Source of the DNA: an uncultured Pseudomonadota bacterium
GTDB taxonomy: Bacteria; Pseudomonadota; Gammaproteobacteria; Steroidobacterales; Steroidobacteraceae
Assembly (NCBI GenBank): GCA_903828595.1
Contig: CAIKMS010000019.1
Location: 27,845-91,844 of the forward strand
Direction of reading: 5' to 3'
DNA: 64,000 nt
The translations under genes and the position numbers were made by a program. Of the stretch, positions 43,858-54,156 are shown one piece after another. Under the pieces are notes generated by a model, which had not been told where the DNA came from, searched no databases, and saw only the letters and a list, made by a program, of their open reading frames with translations. Numbering within the stretch: the stretch's first letter is position 1; the number at the start of each line of letters is the position of its first letter.

Positions 43858-46482
43858 ATGTCATCGCTCTCGTTAACTATTGCACGCACGCTGTGCTTAC
43901 TTTTGCCCGTCGTGGGCTCTGCAGCAGCCGCACCCTACACGTTTGAAAGTGCTCCAGGTCGACTACCCAAGGACGTCGTGCCTGTTGATTACACGATCGC
44001 CGTTACCCCGCACCTGAAGACGTTAACCATCGAGGGCAGCGAGTCGGTGCTCCTCGACGTACGCAAGCCGGTATCATCGATTACCTTAAACTCCCTGAAC
44101 GAGCGCTTAAGTCACGTCACGGTTGATGGTCGTCCCGTAAAAGAAGTTCACTCAGATGATCAAGCGCAGCTGACGACGATCACGCTGAAAGATTCGCTTC
44201 GCGCCGGTTCGCATACTCTGCGCTTTACCTATACTGGCAAAATTGAAAAAGCACCTCAGGGACTGTTTGCGCAGGACTACCACGATGCAAAAGGTAAGCC
44301 AGCTGTGTTGCTGTCCACGCAAATGGAAGCTACCGATGCACGGCGCTTATTCCCCTGCTGGGATGAGCCGGCATTTCGTGCCACCTTCACACTGACAGCC
44401 ACCGTGCCGGCCGCGTGGATGGCGGTATCCAACATGCCGATGGCCGAGCGCGTGGTGCGTGGCAAACTCGCCACGGTGCGCTTTGATCGCTCCCCGAAAA
44501 TGCCCTCCTATTTGGTCGTGCTCACCGCGGGTGATCTTAACGCCATCGAAGGATCCGGCGACGGTACCGCCCTGCGAGTCATCGCCCCCGCCGGACGCGA
44601 AGTCGACGGCAAGGCGGCCTTGGCCAATGCGGCAGATATCCTTGCTGACTACAACAACTATTTCGGGTACCGCTTTCCGCTGCCTAAGCTGGACTCCATC
44701 GCCGTACCCGGTGGTTTTCAGGGTGCTATGGAGAACTGGGGCGCGATCACCTACAACGACCAAACGTTGCTGGTAAACGCCGACAGCACCACAGCCGACC
44801 GTCAGGAGGTCTTTGATATTCAGGCCCATGAGATGGCCCACCAGTGGTTTGGCGATCTGGTGACGATGGGCTGGTGGGACGAAATCTGGCTGAACGAAAG
44901 CTTCGCCTCTTGGATGGCTGCTAAAGAAACGGCTGACCGACATCCCAACTGGAACTGGTGGGAAGGCGAGGATGCATCCAAGGAAACCGCCATGCGGGCT
45001 GATGCGATCGCCACCTCGCATCCGATTGAACAGCATGTAGTTAATGAACTTGATGCCAGCAACGCGTTTGATTCCTCGATCACCTATAACAAAGGTCAGG
45101 CCGTACTGCGTATGCTGGAGTCCTATGTAGGACCTGACGTGTTTCGCTCAGCACTACGCCAGTACATGCAGGACCACGCGTTCTCCAACACCACCGGCAC
45201 GGATCTGTGGAATGCCTTAAGTAACGCAAGCCACCAAGACGTCACGCGGGTCGCAAAAAACTGGACAACTCAGCCCGGGTTCCCGCTAATTAGCGTGAGC
45301 ACGCAGTGCGCCGCCGACGGGGCACGCACGCTGGTCTTAAGTCAGCAGCGGTTTTTCGATGACGGCTCTACGCCCACCGATGCTGCTTGGAGCGTGCCCA
45401 TGCAGATACGCGCAAGCCTTGACGGTGAGTTGAGTCCATTCCTTCTTACCGCGGAGCAAAACCGCGTCGAAGCCGGGCGCTGCGACAGTCCGCTAAGCCT
45501 TAACGCTAACTCCATCGGCTATTACCGTGTGAGCTACGACGCCGCTTCGCTGGCCCTAAACACACAGCATTTCGCGAGCCTGCGCCGTGCTGATCGTATT
45601 GCCATGCTCGATGACCAGTGGGCGCTGACACAAGCAGGACGCGCGCCTTTAGCTCAGTATCTGAAACTCGCCTCCGGCATGGGCACAAACCTCGATGCAC
45701 GCAGCTGGACACAGATCAGCAATTCTTTAAGCAGCATTGAGCGCGCGCTACGCACCACGCCCCAACACGATGCCTTCGCCAGCTACGCACGTGGAATTCT
45801 CAACGTGCCGTTTAGTCGTCTGGGCTGGGAGAGTCCAGCCAACGAGACCGCCGACCTGCAACGACTGCGGGTCCGGTTGATTGGATACTTAGGTGCCTGG
45901 GGAGACCCGGCCGTGCTGGCCGAATCCAAAGTCCGCTACGCGCGCTTTCTCAACGACCGCGCTTCAGTAGCTCCGGATCTGCAGGAAGCGATCTTAGCGA
46001 ATGTCGCAAGCTCAGCCGACGCGGCAACCTTCGAATCTCTCCATCAGCTATCCCGCTCCGTGCACGATCAGGCCCAGTTGATGCGTTATTACGGGGTATT
46101 GATGCAGGTGCGTGATCCAGCCTTAGCATCACGTGCAGCCACCATTGCCATGTCCGATGAAATCCCTGCCGAGGCCCAGGCGGGTCGATTAGGATTGATT
46201 TCAGCGATTGCTGGCGAAAATCCAGCGATCTCATGGGCGGTACTTAACAAGGACTACGACAAGTTGTTTGCGCTGCAGGCCATGTTCAGTTCCTTAACGA
46301 CGGCCCAGGCGATCCCGCGCATCTACAGCACAAGCGTGCCGCTGGATCAAATTGAGACGTTTGTACGCAGCAAAGTCCCCGCACAAATGAACACCGAGAT
46401 TGAACGCGGTCTTACGTCTGCGCGTTTGGCTATTAAACATCAGGACCTGCTGCGCGCGCAGACCGCAGAAATCTTTCACTAA
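43858..46482 (+). CDS. Exported M1-family zinc aminopeptidase
   Basis: Zinc metallo-aminopeptidase of family M1, removing N-terminal residues from peptides, probably in the periplasm. The 874-residue precursor has a Sec signal peptide (about 1-24, ending GSAAAAP). The substrate-binding motif GAMENWG (about 289-295) and zinc motif HEMAHQW (about 324-330), with the third ligand in NESFASW, are intact. A C-terminal ERAP1-like helical domain follows (about 530-860). I chose the ATG at 43858 because GGAG lies nine bases upstream and the signal peptide starts there; the longer frame from 43768 does not look coding. It is divergent from katG. Confidence 0.93.
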   Translation: MSSLSLTIARTLCLLLPVVGSAAAAPYTFESAPGRLPKDVVPVDYTIAVTPHLKTLTIEGSESVLLDVRKPVSSITLNSLNERLSHVTVDGRPVKEVHSDDQAQLTTITLKDSLRAGSHTLRFTYTGKIEKAPQGLFAQDYHDAKGKPAVLLSTQMEATDARRLFPCWDEPAFRATFTLTATVPAAWMAVSNMPMAERVVRGKLATVRFDRSPKMPSYLVVLTAGDLNAIEGSGDGTALRVIAPAGREVDGKAALANAADILADYNNYFGYRFPLPKLDSIAVPGGFQGAMENWGAITYNDQTLLVNADSTTADRQEVFDIQAHEMAHQWFGDLVTMGWWDEIWLNESFASWMAAKETADRHPNWNWWEGEDASKETAMRADAIATSHPIEQHVVNELDASNAFDSSITYNKGQAVLRMLESYVGPDVFRSALRQYMQDHAFSNTTGTDLWNALSNASHQDVTRVAKNWTTQPGFPLISVSTQCAADGARTLVLSQQRFFDDGSTPTDAAWSVPMQIRASLDGELSPFLLTAEQNRVEAGRCDSPLSLNANSIGYYRVSYDAASLALNTQHFASLRRADRIAMLDDQWALTQAGRAPLAQYLKLASGMGTNLDARSWTQISNSLSSIERALRTTPQHDAFASYARGILNVPFSRLGWESPANETADLQRLRVRLIGYLGAWGDPAVLAESKVRYARFLNDRASVAPDLQEAILANVASSADAATFESLHQLSRSVHDQAQLMRYYGVLMQVRDPALASRAATIAMSDEIPAEAQAGRLGLISAIAGENPAISWAVLNKDYDKLFALQAMFSSLTTAQAIPRIYSTSVPLDQIETFVRSKVPAQMNTEIERGLTSARLAIKHQDLLRAQTAEIFH

Positions 46483-46500
46483 GACTGGGTAGGTTAAGTA

Positions 46501-46530
46501 GGCGGGCGGCGGCCCATGCAGCCGCCCGCC
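46501..46530. terminator. GC-rich hairpin between convergent aminopeptidase and icd genes
   Basis: Ten-base arms GGCGGGCGGC and GCCGCCCGCC enclose a ten-base loop. It lies between the convergent stops at 46482 and 46541. No T-run is present, so it may act as a transcription barrier or stabilise the 3' ends of both messages. Confidence 0.5.
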
Positions 46531-46540
46531 CGATGCCCTC

Positions 46541-48775
46541 TTAAGGTGTAGGGCTCAGCTGCTGTAAAATCCTATTCAGCGTAGCGCTGGGTCTCAATGC
46601 CGCACTACACAGCGTCGCGTTCGGGTGGTAGTAGCCACCAATATCGACCGGCCGGCCCTGAGCTGCATTGAGTTCGGCAACAATGATCGCTTCGTTAGTC
46701 GCCAGCTGCTGCGCAATAGGCGCGAATCGACTCGCCAACGCCAAGTCTTCGGTCTGCGCACTTAAGGCCTGCGCCCAATACAGCGCCAGATAATAATGAC
46801 TGCCTCGCACGTCTAACTCGCCAGTCTTACGCGATGGGGATTTGTCATTGTCTAAAAAAGCCTCGTTAGCTGCATCAAGCGCTCGGGCTACGGCTATACC
46901 CGCGGCATTGTTGGTCTTTAGAGCAAGATCCTCTAACGACACCTGCAAAGCCATGAACTCGCCCAGCGAGTCCCAGCGCAAGTGACCTTCCTCTACAAAC
47001 TGCTGTACGTGTTTGGGTGCCGATCCCCCGGCGCCGGTTTCGTACAGACCACCACCAGCCAGCAAAGGCACGATGGATAGCATTTTGGCGCTGGTGCCCA
47101 GTTCTAAAATCGGAAACAGATCGGTCAAATAGTCACGCAAGACGTTGCCAGTCACTGACACCGTATCTAAGCCTGCACGCAGGCGCTGTACGCTCACCTG
47201 GGTAGCCGCCACCGGCGACAAGATCCGAAGGTCTAGACCTGTCGTATCCCATGTGGGGAGTAGTTCGTTGACTCGCTCGGTAAGCAGACGATCGTAAGCG
47301 CGTTTTTCATCAAGCCAGAACACGGTGGTCGCCTGGGTGGCGCGTGCGCGTTGCACCGCGAGTTTCACCCAATCCACAATCGCCACATCTTTAGTCTGGC
47401 ACAGCCGCCAGATATCACCGCGGCGCACGGCGTGCCGTGTCAGCACCTGCCCGTCCGAATCGATAACACGCACCTCGCCCGCTGCAGGCAACTCAAAAGT
47501 TTTGTCGTGCGACCCATACTCTTCAGCGGCTTGCGCCATGAGCCCAACGTTACTGACGTTACCCATGGTGGTCACATCGTAAGCACCGAAGCGCCGGCAG
47601 TCATCGATGACCGCCTGGTAGACCCCGGCATAGCTGCGATCGGGAATCATGGCCAGCGTGTCATGCGGCTTGCCGTCGGCACCCCACATTTGTCCGGAAG
47701 CGCGAATCGCCGCAGGCATAGAGGCGTCGACGATCACGTCGCTGGGCACATGCAAATTGGTAATGCCATGGTCGGAATCCACCATGGCCCACGGTGCGCG
47801 AGTGGCCAACGTTGAGTGTATTTGCGCAACAATCGTTTCGCTTTGTGCGGCGGGCAGCGTCTGAACTTTAGACAGCAAATCACCTAAGCCGTTGTTAGGG
47901 TTCACACCTAATGCCGAAAAAACATCGGCATTTTGGTCAAACACATCGGCGAAATACACGCGCAGTGCATGGCCGAATAAAATAGGGTCAGAAACTTTCA
48001 TCATTGTGGCTTTCAGATGCAGCGACAGCAAAAGCCCTTCTTGCTCGCCCTGGCGCATGCTGGTGCGGTAGAAGTCCTGCAGCGCCTCACAATCCATGAA
48101 GGTGGCGCTGATCAAGGCCTGCGCTGAGGCTTTAATGCCCTCTTTAAGCAATGTGCGCGTGCCGTCAGTAGTCTGAAATTCAATACGCAGTGTGGTGGCA
48201 GAAGCTATACGCGCCGCCTGCTCGTTACCGTAAAAATCCCCGCCCGACATCGACGCCACTCGGGTTTTAGAATCCCCACTCCAGGCACCCATCGAGTGCG
48301 GATGCTTCTTGGCATACTGCTTGACCGCGTTAGCAACGCGTCGATCCGAGTTACCCTCGCGCAGCACGGGGTTTACGGCTGAACCGAGCACCTTTGCGTA
48401 ACGCGCTCTGGTTTGTTTTTGTTCATCTGTTTGAGGATTATCCGGATAATCGGGAACCGCATAGCCCTGACCCTGCAGCTCTTTAATGGCTGCGTTCAAC
48501 TGGGGAACGGAGGCACTGATGTTGGGTAGCTTGATGATGTTCGCGCTGGGTGACTGAGCGAGCTGGCCTAATTCAGCCAGATCATCAGCCTGTTTTTGCT
48601 CAGCCCTTAGGGCTTCTGGAAACTGCGCGAGTATGCGTGCCGCTAACGAAATATCGCGCGTCTCTATATGAATTAAGGCCGCACTGGCAAAAGCCTGCGC
48701 GATTGGCAATAGCGAATACGTGGCCAGAGCCGGAGCCTCATCCGTCAACGTGTAAATAATTTTAGGGTCGCTCAT
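46541..48775 (-). CDS. icd: Monomeric NADP-dependent isocitrate dehydrogenase
   Basis: Oxidative decarboxylation of isocitrate to 2-oxoglutarate in the TCA cycle by the large monomeric IDH-II type, unrelated in length to the dimeric enzyme. The 744 residues match the family's usual length. Substrate-loop sequence [16 protein letters not shown] (about 133-148), [14 protein letters not shown] and [20 protein letters not shown] are characteristic. AAGGA lies before the ATG. It is cytoplasmic, in a single-gene unit 84 bp from the SDR gene, whose stop lies upstream of it on the same strand. Confidence 0.97.
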   Translation of the reverse strand: MSDPKIIYTLTDEAPALATYSLLPIAQAFASAALIHIETRDISLAARILAQFPEALRAEQKQADDLAELGQLAQSPSANIIKLPNISASVPQLNAAIKELQGQGYAVPDYPDNPQTDEQKQTRARYAKVLGSAVNPVLREGNSDRRVANAVKQYAKKHPHSMGAWSGDSKTRVASMSGGDFYGNEQAARIASATTLRIEFQTTDGTRTLLKEGIKASAQALISATFMDCEALQDFYRTSMRQGEQEGLLLSLHLKATMMKVSDPILFGHALRVYFADVFDQNADVFSALGVNPNNGLGDLLSKVQTLPAAQSETIVAQIHSTLATRAPWAMVDSDHGITNLHVPSDVIVDASMPAAIRASGQMWGADGKPHDTLAMIPDRSYAGVYQAVIDDCRRFGAYDVTTMGNVSNVGLMAQAAEEYGSHDKTFELPAAGEVRVIDSDGQVLTRHAVRRGDIWRLCQTKDVAIVDWVKLAVQRARATQATTVFWLDEKRAYDRLLTERVNELLPTWDTTGLDLRILSPVAATQVSVQRLRAGLDTVSVTGNVLRDYLTDLFPILELGTSAKMLSIVPLLAGGGLYETGAGGSAPKHVQQFVEEGHLRWDSLGEFMALQVSLEDLALKTNNAAGIAVARALDAANEAFLDNDKSPSRKTGELDVRGSHYYLALYWAQALSAQTEDLALASRFAPIAQQLATNEAIIVAELNAAQGRPVDIGGYYHPNATLCSAALRPSATLNRILQQLSPTP

Positions 48776-48858
48776 AGCTATCCTTGATCTGATCGGTGCT
48801 GCAGCCCGTGACGGCTGACAGCGTTATTAAAAAGCCAACATCAACGCAGCGTCACGCT

Positions 48859-49605
48859 TTACCAAACGCCACCCAGCGCTACAGTAATCGCCTCGCCATT
48901 CACGCCACCAGCCGCATCGCTGCATAAAAACGCGATCACTTCAGCGACTTCATGCGGCTCCAGCACGCGATTTGCCGGATAAATTGAGGCGCGCTCAGCC
49001 CAAACCTGCTCACACGTTATGCCACGTCGCGCGGACTCAGCGCGCGCTGAACGCTCAGCCATTTCCGTGCGTACCCACCCGGGTAATACCGCGTTGGAGG
49101 TAACGCCGAAAGGTCCCGCATCCTGGGCAACTGCCCGGGCCAGACCGATAACCCCGTGCTTGGACGCGGTGTAGGCGCTTCCGGATCGCTCGGCTTTCTC
49201 ACCGGCAGTGGAACTGGTAACCACCACCCGTCCAAAGCCGCGCTCGCACATGCTGCCCACCGTAAGTCGCGCCAATTCAAAAGGCGCATCCAGATTAATC
49301 GCCATGGTCTCGCGCCACACAGCCGGATCCTGCTCCCAAACGAGCTTCTCGTGAGCTGAACCAATACCATGGTTAATCACTAAAATATCGATAGGGCCTA
49401 AACGCGCCTGGGTCTGTGCTACCGCAAGTGCACAGCCTTCGGCCGTGCCTAAATCCGCCACAACGTAATCGACCTCAAGTGACGCCAACTCCGCTTCACT
49501 GCGCGAGACCGCCATGACGCGAGCGCCGGCTGCAGCCAGTAACCTGACCACTTCGCGGCCTATCCCACGTCCGCCACCCGTTACCAGCGCTACACGATCT
49601 TTCAT
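48859..49605 (-). CDS. Short-chain dehydrogenase/reductase
   Basis: Classical SDR of 248 residues. The cofactor motif TGGGRGIG (about 9-16) lies in a Rossmann start, the NAG-type motif reads NHGIG, a catalytic serine lies in VVTSSTAG, and the catalytic YTASK is present. The ending VNGEAITVALGGVW is typical of FabG-like SDRs. Arg/Ser after the glycine motif suggests NADP preference, which is inference. No neighbour indicates the substrate; the upstream gene is an M20-family hydrolase and the downstream one is icd. Confidence 0.9.
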   Translation of the reverse strand: MKDRVALVTGGGRGIGREVVRLLAAAGARVMAVSRSEAELASLEVDYVVADLGTAEGCALAVAQTQARLGPIDILVINHGIGSAHEKLVWEQDPAVWRETMAINLDAPFELARLTVGSMCERGFGRVVVTSSTAGEKAERSGSAYTASKHGVIGLARAVAQDAGPFGVTSNAVLPGWVRTEMAERSARAESARRGITCEQVWAERASIYPANRVLEPHEVAEVIAFLCSDAAGGVNGEAITVALGGVW

Positions 49606-49701
49606 GACCTTATTCCCAGCATTTGTTTTTCACCCTCTCCACATGGACATCGCGGTCGGCTGCGACTGAAGCACGATGCACCACCTCAAAGCACCGGCCT
49701 T

Positions 49702-49725
49702 GCGGTGTGCGGTTTCGCACACCGC
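49702..49725. terminator. Hairpin after the M20-family gene
   Basis: Perfect ten-base arms GCGGTGTGCG and CGCACACCGC flank loop GTTT, 13 bases downstream of the M20-family gene stop. A T-run is lacking, so termination may be partial. The stem is certain. Confidence 0.5.
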
Positions 49726-49737
49726 CAGAAGGCTGCC

Positions 49738-51270
49738 TTATGCCAATGCGTAGAGATACTCCACAAACGAACTTACCGCACCGTCCAACCCCTGAACCTT
49801 AGGGTTCTTAGAGTCAATCAGATAGTACTCATCCGGCGCATGCGCGCCGGTGCCGTGTCCTAGCCCGAAACCGCCCGCCGGTAAACTCAGTGGAGGACTG
49901 GTGAAGCGGTAGCCAGGCCAAGAACCCGGGCTTCGCGGCAAGACCTTCGGATCCACGCCTAATGCGCGATAGGTTGAAACGACGGACTTCATAAAGTGAC
50001 TATCCGGATCACTTTGCGTGGGGTCGTAGCCGCCGGTCATATTGACCTCTATATCGCCAAAACCGTGCTTGGCCAAATGCGCCTTGAGTTTAGCCAGCGT
50101 GTCGGCTGCCGTCATATCCGGCACGAGGCGCATGTCGATTTTTGCGACAGCACGATGTGGCAAAACGGTCTTGCCACCAGGGCCGGTATAGCCACCCACG
50201 AGTCCTTCGATATTGATCGTGGGCTGCGAGTACAGGCGTACCAGAGAGTCCTTCCAACCTAAATCGTGCACCCAGTGATCAACACCGTACTGGCTTTTGA
50301 TCGTCTCTTCAGCAACATCAGCCGCATAAATATCAATCATCTTTAGCTGAGCCGCCGTCAGCGGCTTGGCTAGCTCAAAGAAACCTTCCACGGCCGGTGT
50401 GTGGCCGTCTTTTTCAATCAAGCAATGCAATGCCTGTATGAGGTGCCAGGAGGGTGAATCCACTTGTGCCTCCAGACTGGAGTGCACATCTTTTTTAGGA
50501 CCTCGACCCCAATGCTCACCGCTGGAGACTAACTCCAATTCAACTACGCCCTTAGCGCCTAAGGTCACCTCCACACTGCCATCCGGTGCTTGGCTCGCCT
50601 CCGGTAACAACACACCGACACACGTCTTGAGTGCCGCCAAAATATCCGGCTGAGTCACGATCTCACCAAAATGGGGCGAGCCTATTTCCTCTTCACCTTC
50701 TGCGACTAAAACCAGATTGACCGGCAGCGGACGGTTGCTTGCCTTAAACGCCAACAAGGCACTCAGAAAAGCATTCTGCGGACCCTTTTGATTTACCGCA
50801 CCGCGCCCCATGCACACGCTTCCCAAACCGGGTTTTTCGACCAGACGGCCTTCGAGCGGCGGTGAGCTCCATTCCTCGGCAACAAACTGTTTTACGTCGT
50901 ACATGAAGTACACCGCCACGGTAGTCTTGGCACCGGCGTCGAGCTTGCCAAATACACCGGGCTTGCCCGAGGTGGGAACCAAACGCACATCCTTGAAGCC
51001 GGCCTCACGGGCCAAGGTTGCCAGGTGCTCGGGGCCGGCCGGATAGTTACGGTTCTCGGCAGCAATCGATGGCAAGGCAATCCAGTCTTGTAAGCGCTTG
51101 ATATTTTGCGCGTGCATTTTCGGCACTGTGGCCAGCACGGCCGCCTTATCGGCCTTGGATGCGCCACCGGCTGCCAGTACGCTCATCGGCGCCAACGCCA
51201 GCACCGTTCCGGCGGCTGTGCCTTGGACGAATTCACGCCGGCTGACGATCTTGTCGTTTGAATCGGTCAT
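49738..51270 (-). CDS. Tat-exported M20-family protein lacking two metal-site residues
   Basis: M20/M28-like peptidase fold of 510 residues with a twin-arginine signal (SRREFVQGTAAG, about 10-21) ending near LAAGG, so probably exported folded. The order of domains and motifs follows M20 peptidases: YDV (about 124-126), MGRGAVNQKG (about 154-163), EGEEEIGS (about 191-198), an inserted dimerisation domain, and a C-terminal HGTGAHAPDEY histidine. However, the first ligand motif GHxDV reads FMYDV (Met123 for His), and the bridging aspartate of the D-x-K-G motif is Asn160. Hydrolase activity is therefore doubtful, or a different metal or cofactor is used. The gene stands alone. Confidence 0.85.
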   Translation of the reverse strand: MTDSNDKIVSRREFVQGTAAGTVLALAPMSVLAAGGASKADKAAVLATVPKMHAQNIKRLQDWIALPSIAAENRNYPAGPEHLATLAREAGFKDVRLVPTSGKPGVFGKLDAGAKTTVAVYFMYDVKQFVAEEWSSPPLEGRLVEKPGLGSVCMGRGAVNQKGPQNAFLSALLAFKASNRPLPVNLVLVAEGEEEIGSPHFGEIVTQPDILAALKTCVGVLLPEASQAPDGSVEVTLGAKGVVELELVSSGEHWGRGPKKDVHSSLEAQVDSPSWHLIQALHCLIEKDGHTPAVEGFFELAKPLTAAQLKMIDIYAADVAEETIKSQYGVDHWVHDLGWKDSLVRLYSQPTINIEGLVGGYTGPGGKTVLPHRAVAKIDMRLVPDMTAADTLAKLKAHLAKHGFGDIEVNMTGGYDPTQSDPDSHFMKSVVSTYRALGVDPKVLPRSPGSWPGYRFTSPPLSLPAGGFGLGHGTGAHAPDEYYLIDSKNPKVQGLDGAVSSFVEYLYALA

Positions 51271-51370
51271 CGTCGTTTCCTCTTGTTACGCTGATATTCG
51301 GATCGGGTGCTTAAAGTACCGCCTCGTGTTACCCAACATACTCCATACCGTGCCCGCATGGCCTAGGGGC

Positions 51371-52525
51371 TTACGCGTAGGCTCGGTCTTTGATTTGCTG
51401 CATCGCGAGAAACTGGCGAATCTTTGGCATCAGTTCGTCGCGTTTAAAAGGTAGGAAAGCGACCGCTGCGATCAATCGCAGGCAGGCTAAGAAATCGGCA
51501 TTTCGTTCAAAGAATTCCCGCTCCCAGACCGGACGACCGACAAAATAGGTCTCAATAAAGCTCTCGTAGAGTATTCGTCCCGTTTGGTTGGGTACTCGGG
51601 TAACAAATTCGCTACCGCCGGTTTCGGGATACCCGAAAATCAGGGCAATTACCCCGACATCAAACAGCGGGCAGCCGCGTGAGACGTCGCCCATATCAAT
51701 AATCACCGGCTCACCATCACGAATCATGATGTTGCTGGTGTGCAAGTCAAAGTGCACCAACGTATCGGCCTGTGGCACGCTCTCCAGTCGCTGCAGAAGG
51801 CACCAAACCTCGTCATCGCTCAATGCATCACGCAGGCCTTCAATGTAGGTTTTCAGCCGCGATTTAAGATCCGGGAATACCGACGGATCTCCCGGTATGG
51901 AATGAATAGTGCCGGCGATCTGTGCCAACTGCCGGCCGTAGGCCTGCGCGTTGTCAGGATCAGCGGCAATAACCCGACTGAATAACTGCGCATCCAGCAT
52001 TTCGTAGACGACACCGGTACGGCTGCCGCAGCAGACCACGTCATACGATAACGCGGTGGGAATTCCCGCCACAAAAGCCGCTTTAGCGTAATCTTTTTCC
52101 TGTTCGGCAATCTCACGGCTAACGCCTTCGTTATAAAGCTTAACGATCGTGTCCGCATCAAGCCTAAAACACTCTCCGCACAGCCCCGCCGAGAGAAACT
52201 CCAGACCCTCGATGGAGATTTCCCGCGCCCGCGGGCGTACCGTAAACAGTTGCGTCAGGCCCGTTACCTCTAAGGTATGTTCGACGCTAGGCAGGACGTT
52301 GACTAATGCCAGCCCCACACCCTGAGCTTTGGCCTCGCGAGCTAATTTCAAAAAGACCCGAAGTCCGGCACTGGACACGTACTCGCACTCGCCTAAATCC
52401 AGCTCCAGTCGCCTAATCCCCGGCGATAGCCAAGGCCTATCCATCGCAGCCACCGAATCAGCGGCAAGGCGACCCTTGAGGGTGAGTGTGAGCAGATCGC
52501 CCTGGATCCGTGGTGTAACCTCCAT
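51371..52525 (-). CDS. STAS domain fused to an aminoglycoside-phosphotransferase-like kinase
   Basis: A 384-residue fusion. Residues 1-100 form a STAS domain (anti-sigma antagonist type) with YVSSAGLRVFLKLAR (about 49-63), in which Ser51/Ser52 correspond to the phosphorylatable serine of SpoIIAA-like proteins. Residues 110-384 form an APH/choline-kinase-like fold with IVKLY (Lys129), the catalytic loop HFDLHTSN (about 258-265) and the metal motif IIDMGD (about 275-280). GGGGAG lies five bases before the ATG. It is divergent from the CP-ATP-grasp operon, with about 150 bp between. A combined phospho-switch is plausible but unproven; no anti-sigma factor or sigma gene is nearby. Confidence 0.88.
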   Translation of the reverse strand: MEVTPRIQGDLLTLTLKGRLAADSVAAMDRPWLSPGIRRLELDLGECEYVSSAGLRVFLKLAREAKAQGVGLALVNVLPSVEHTLEVTGLTQLFTVRPRAREISIEGLEFLSAGLCGECFRLDADTIVKLYNEGVSREIAEQEKDYAKAAFVAGIPTALSYDVVCCGSRTGVVYEMLDAQLFSRVIAADPDNAQAYGRQLAQIAGTIHSIPGDPSVFPDLKSRLKTYIEGLRDALSDDEVWCLLQRLESVPQADTLVHFDLHTSNIMIRDGEPVIIDMGDVSRGCPLFDVGVIALIFGYPETGGSEFVTRVPNQTGRILYESFIETYFVGRPVWEREFFERNADFLACLRLIAAVAFLPFKRDELMPKIRQFLAMQQIKDRAYA

Positions 52526-52674
52526 AAACGCTCCCCTATATTGCTCTTAAGCCGCCCGAGGCTTTTTTACCTATTCACTTTTAAACAAACAGTCTTCGCA
52601 TGATAGGGGTGGCCTAAAAGGCGATCAACCAACTCACTGCGGCCGGCAACCCAGTGTAGGCAGTGCCAGTGACT

Positions 52675-54156
52675 ATGCTCGCCTGCAGTGAACAGGTACC
52701 ATCGCGCGACAGTGAACTTTTGGATCCGCTGAGTATCGTTGTGACTCAACCACCCTATGATGAGATGCGTCTGCCCGATGGCAGCCAGCGCGAGCATTAC
52801 CGCCGCTATGCCGAGTGGCTGGCCGTACAACCACCCAGCCGTATCGCGCAGCGACGCGCTGAAGCCGATTCTTTATTTCATCGCCTGGGTATTACTTTCG
52901 CGGTGCACGGTGCTGATGAAGGCAGCGAGCGCCTCATCCCGTTCGATATTTTGCCGCGCATCCTCCCGGCCAGCGATTGGGCCGTGCTGGAGTCCGGACT
53001 GAAGCAGCGCATACGCGCACTTAACATGTTCTTATTCGACGTTTATTCGGATCAGGACATTCTCCGTGCAGGCTTGATCCCCGCCGATGCCGTGCTGTGT
53101 AACTCGCAATACCGCCCCGAAATGCAGGGCATCCAACTGCCCGGGGGTATCTACGCGCATATTGCCGGTATCGACGTTGTGCGCGCCGGTGCTGGTGAGT
53201 TCTACGTGTTAGAGGACAATCTGCGAGTTCCTTCCGGCGTGTCGTACATGCTGGAGAACCGCAAGATGATGATGCGGCTATTTCCGGAATTATTTGCCAG
53301 CCACAGTATCGCGCCGGTGGAACACTACCCCGATGTGTTGCTCAATAATTTAACCAGTGTCGCGCCGCTAGGCATTTTGGATCCGACCGTTGTTCTGCTC
53401 ACACCCGGCGCGAGCAACAGTGCGTACTTCGAGCATGCGTTCTTGGCCCAGCAAATGGGTATTGAACTGGTTGAAGGGCAGGATCTGTTCGTCAGCGATG
53501 ATGGACTGTTCAAGCGCACGACCCGCGGCCCGCAGCGGGTAGACGTGATCTATCGCCGGGTAGATGACGACTTTTTAGACCCACTGGCTTTCCGTTCCGA
53601 CTCCATGCTGGGTGTCCCCGGGTTGCTGTCAGCTTACCGCGCAGGCCGCGTGACCATCGCCAACGCGATCGGAACCGGCATTGCCGATGACAAGTCGATC
53701 TATCCCTACGTGCCCGCCATGATCCGCTTTTATCTGGATGAAGAACCGATATTGTCCAATGTCCCGACACGGATTTTGCGTAACCCGGACGATCTGGCCT
53801 ACACCCTGGATCATTTGTCTGAACTAGTCGTCAAGGAAGTTCACGGCGCGGGCGGCTACGGCATGCTCGTGGGGCCGGCATCATCCCAAGCTGAAATCGA
53901 AGAATTTCGACACCGCATCATCGCCGACCCACATCGTTACATCGCCCAACCTACCCTGGCCTTGTCGACCTGCCCGACCTTCGTAGAGTCGGGCATCGCC
54001 CCGCGTCACATCGATCTTCGGCCCTATGTGCTGTCGGGACGCGATGTCACGGTAGTGCCCGGCGGACTGACACGCGTGGCGCTGCGCGAAGGATCGCTGG
54101 TGGTTAATTCCAGCCAGGGTGGCGGTACCAAAGATACGTGGGTGCTGGAGTCCTAA
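52675..54156 (+). CDS. Circularly permuted ATP-grasp protein
   Basis: Protein of 493 residues in the circularly permuted ATP-grasp type 2 family. Family sequence is clear in YDEMRLPDGSQREHYRRYA (about 30-48), RALNMFLFDVYSDQDILRAG, VLEDNLRVPSGVSYMLENRK and VVKEVHGAGGYGMLVGP. ATP-grasp enzymes join carboxylates to amines, and in this family the three-gene set with alpha-E and transglutaminase-like partners is predicted to make or attach a peptide or amino-acid tag (known comparative-genomics prediction). The start is uncertain, with GTG at 52663 or ATG at 52675 and no strong ribosome-binding site. The next start overlaps its stop by one base. Confidence 0.92.
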   Translation: MLACSEQVPSRDSELLDPLSIVVTQPPYDEMRLPDGSQREHYRRYAEWLAVQPPSRIAQRRAEADSLFHRLGITFAVHGADEGSERLIPFDILPRILPASDWAVLESGLKQRIRALNMFLFDVYSDQDILRAGLIPADAVLCNSQYRPEMQGIQLPGGIYAHIAGIDVVRAGAGEFYVLEDNLRVPSGVSYMLENRKMMMRLFPELFASHSIAPVEHYPDVLLNNLTSVAPLGILDPTVVLLTPGASNSAYFEHAFLAQQMGIELVEGQDLFVSDDGLFKRTTRGPQRVDVIYRRVDDDFLDPLAFRSDSMLGVPGLLSAYRAGRVTIANAIGTGIADDKSIYPYVPAMIRFYLDEEPILSNVPTRILRNPDDLAYTLDHLSELVVKEVHGAGGYGMLVGPASSQAEIEEFRHRIIADPHRYIAQPTLALSTCPTFVESGIAPRHIDLRPYVLSGRDVTVVPGGLTRVALREGSLVVNSSQGGGTKDTWVLES

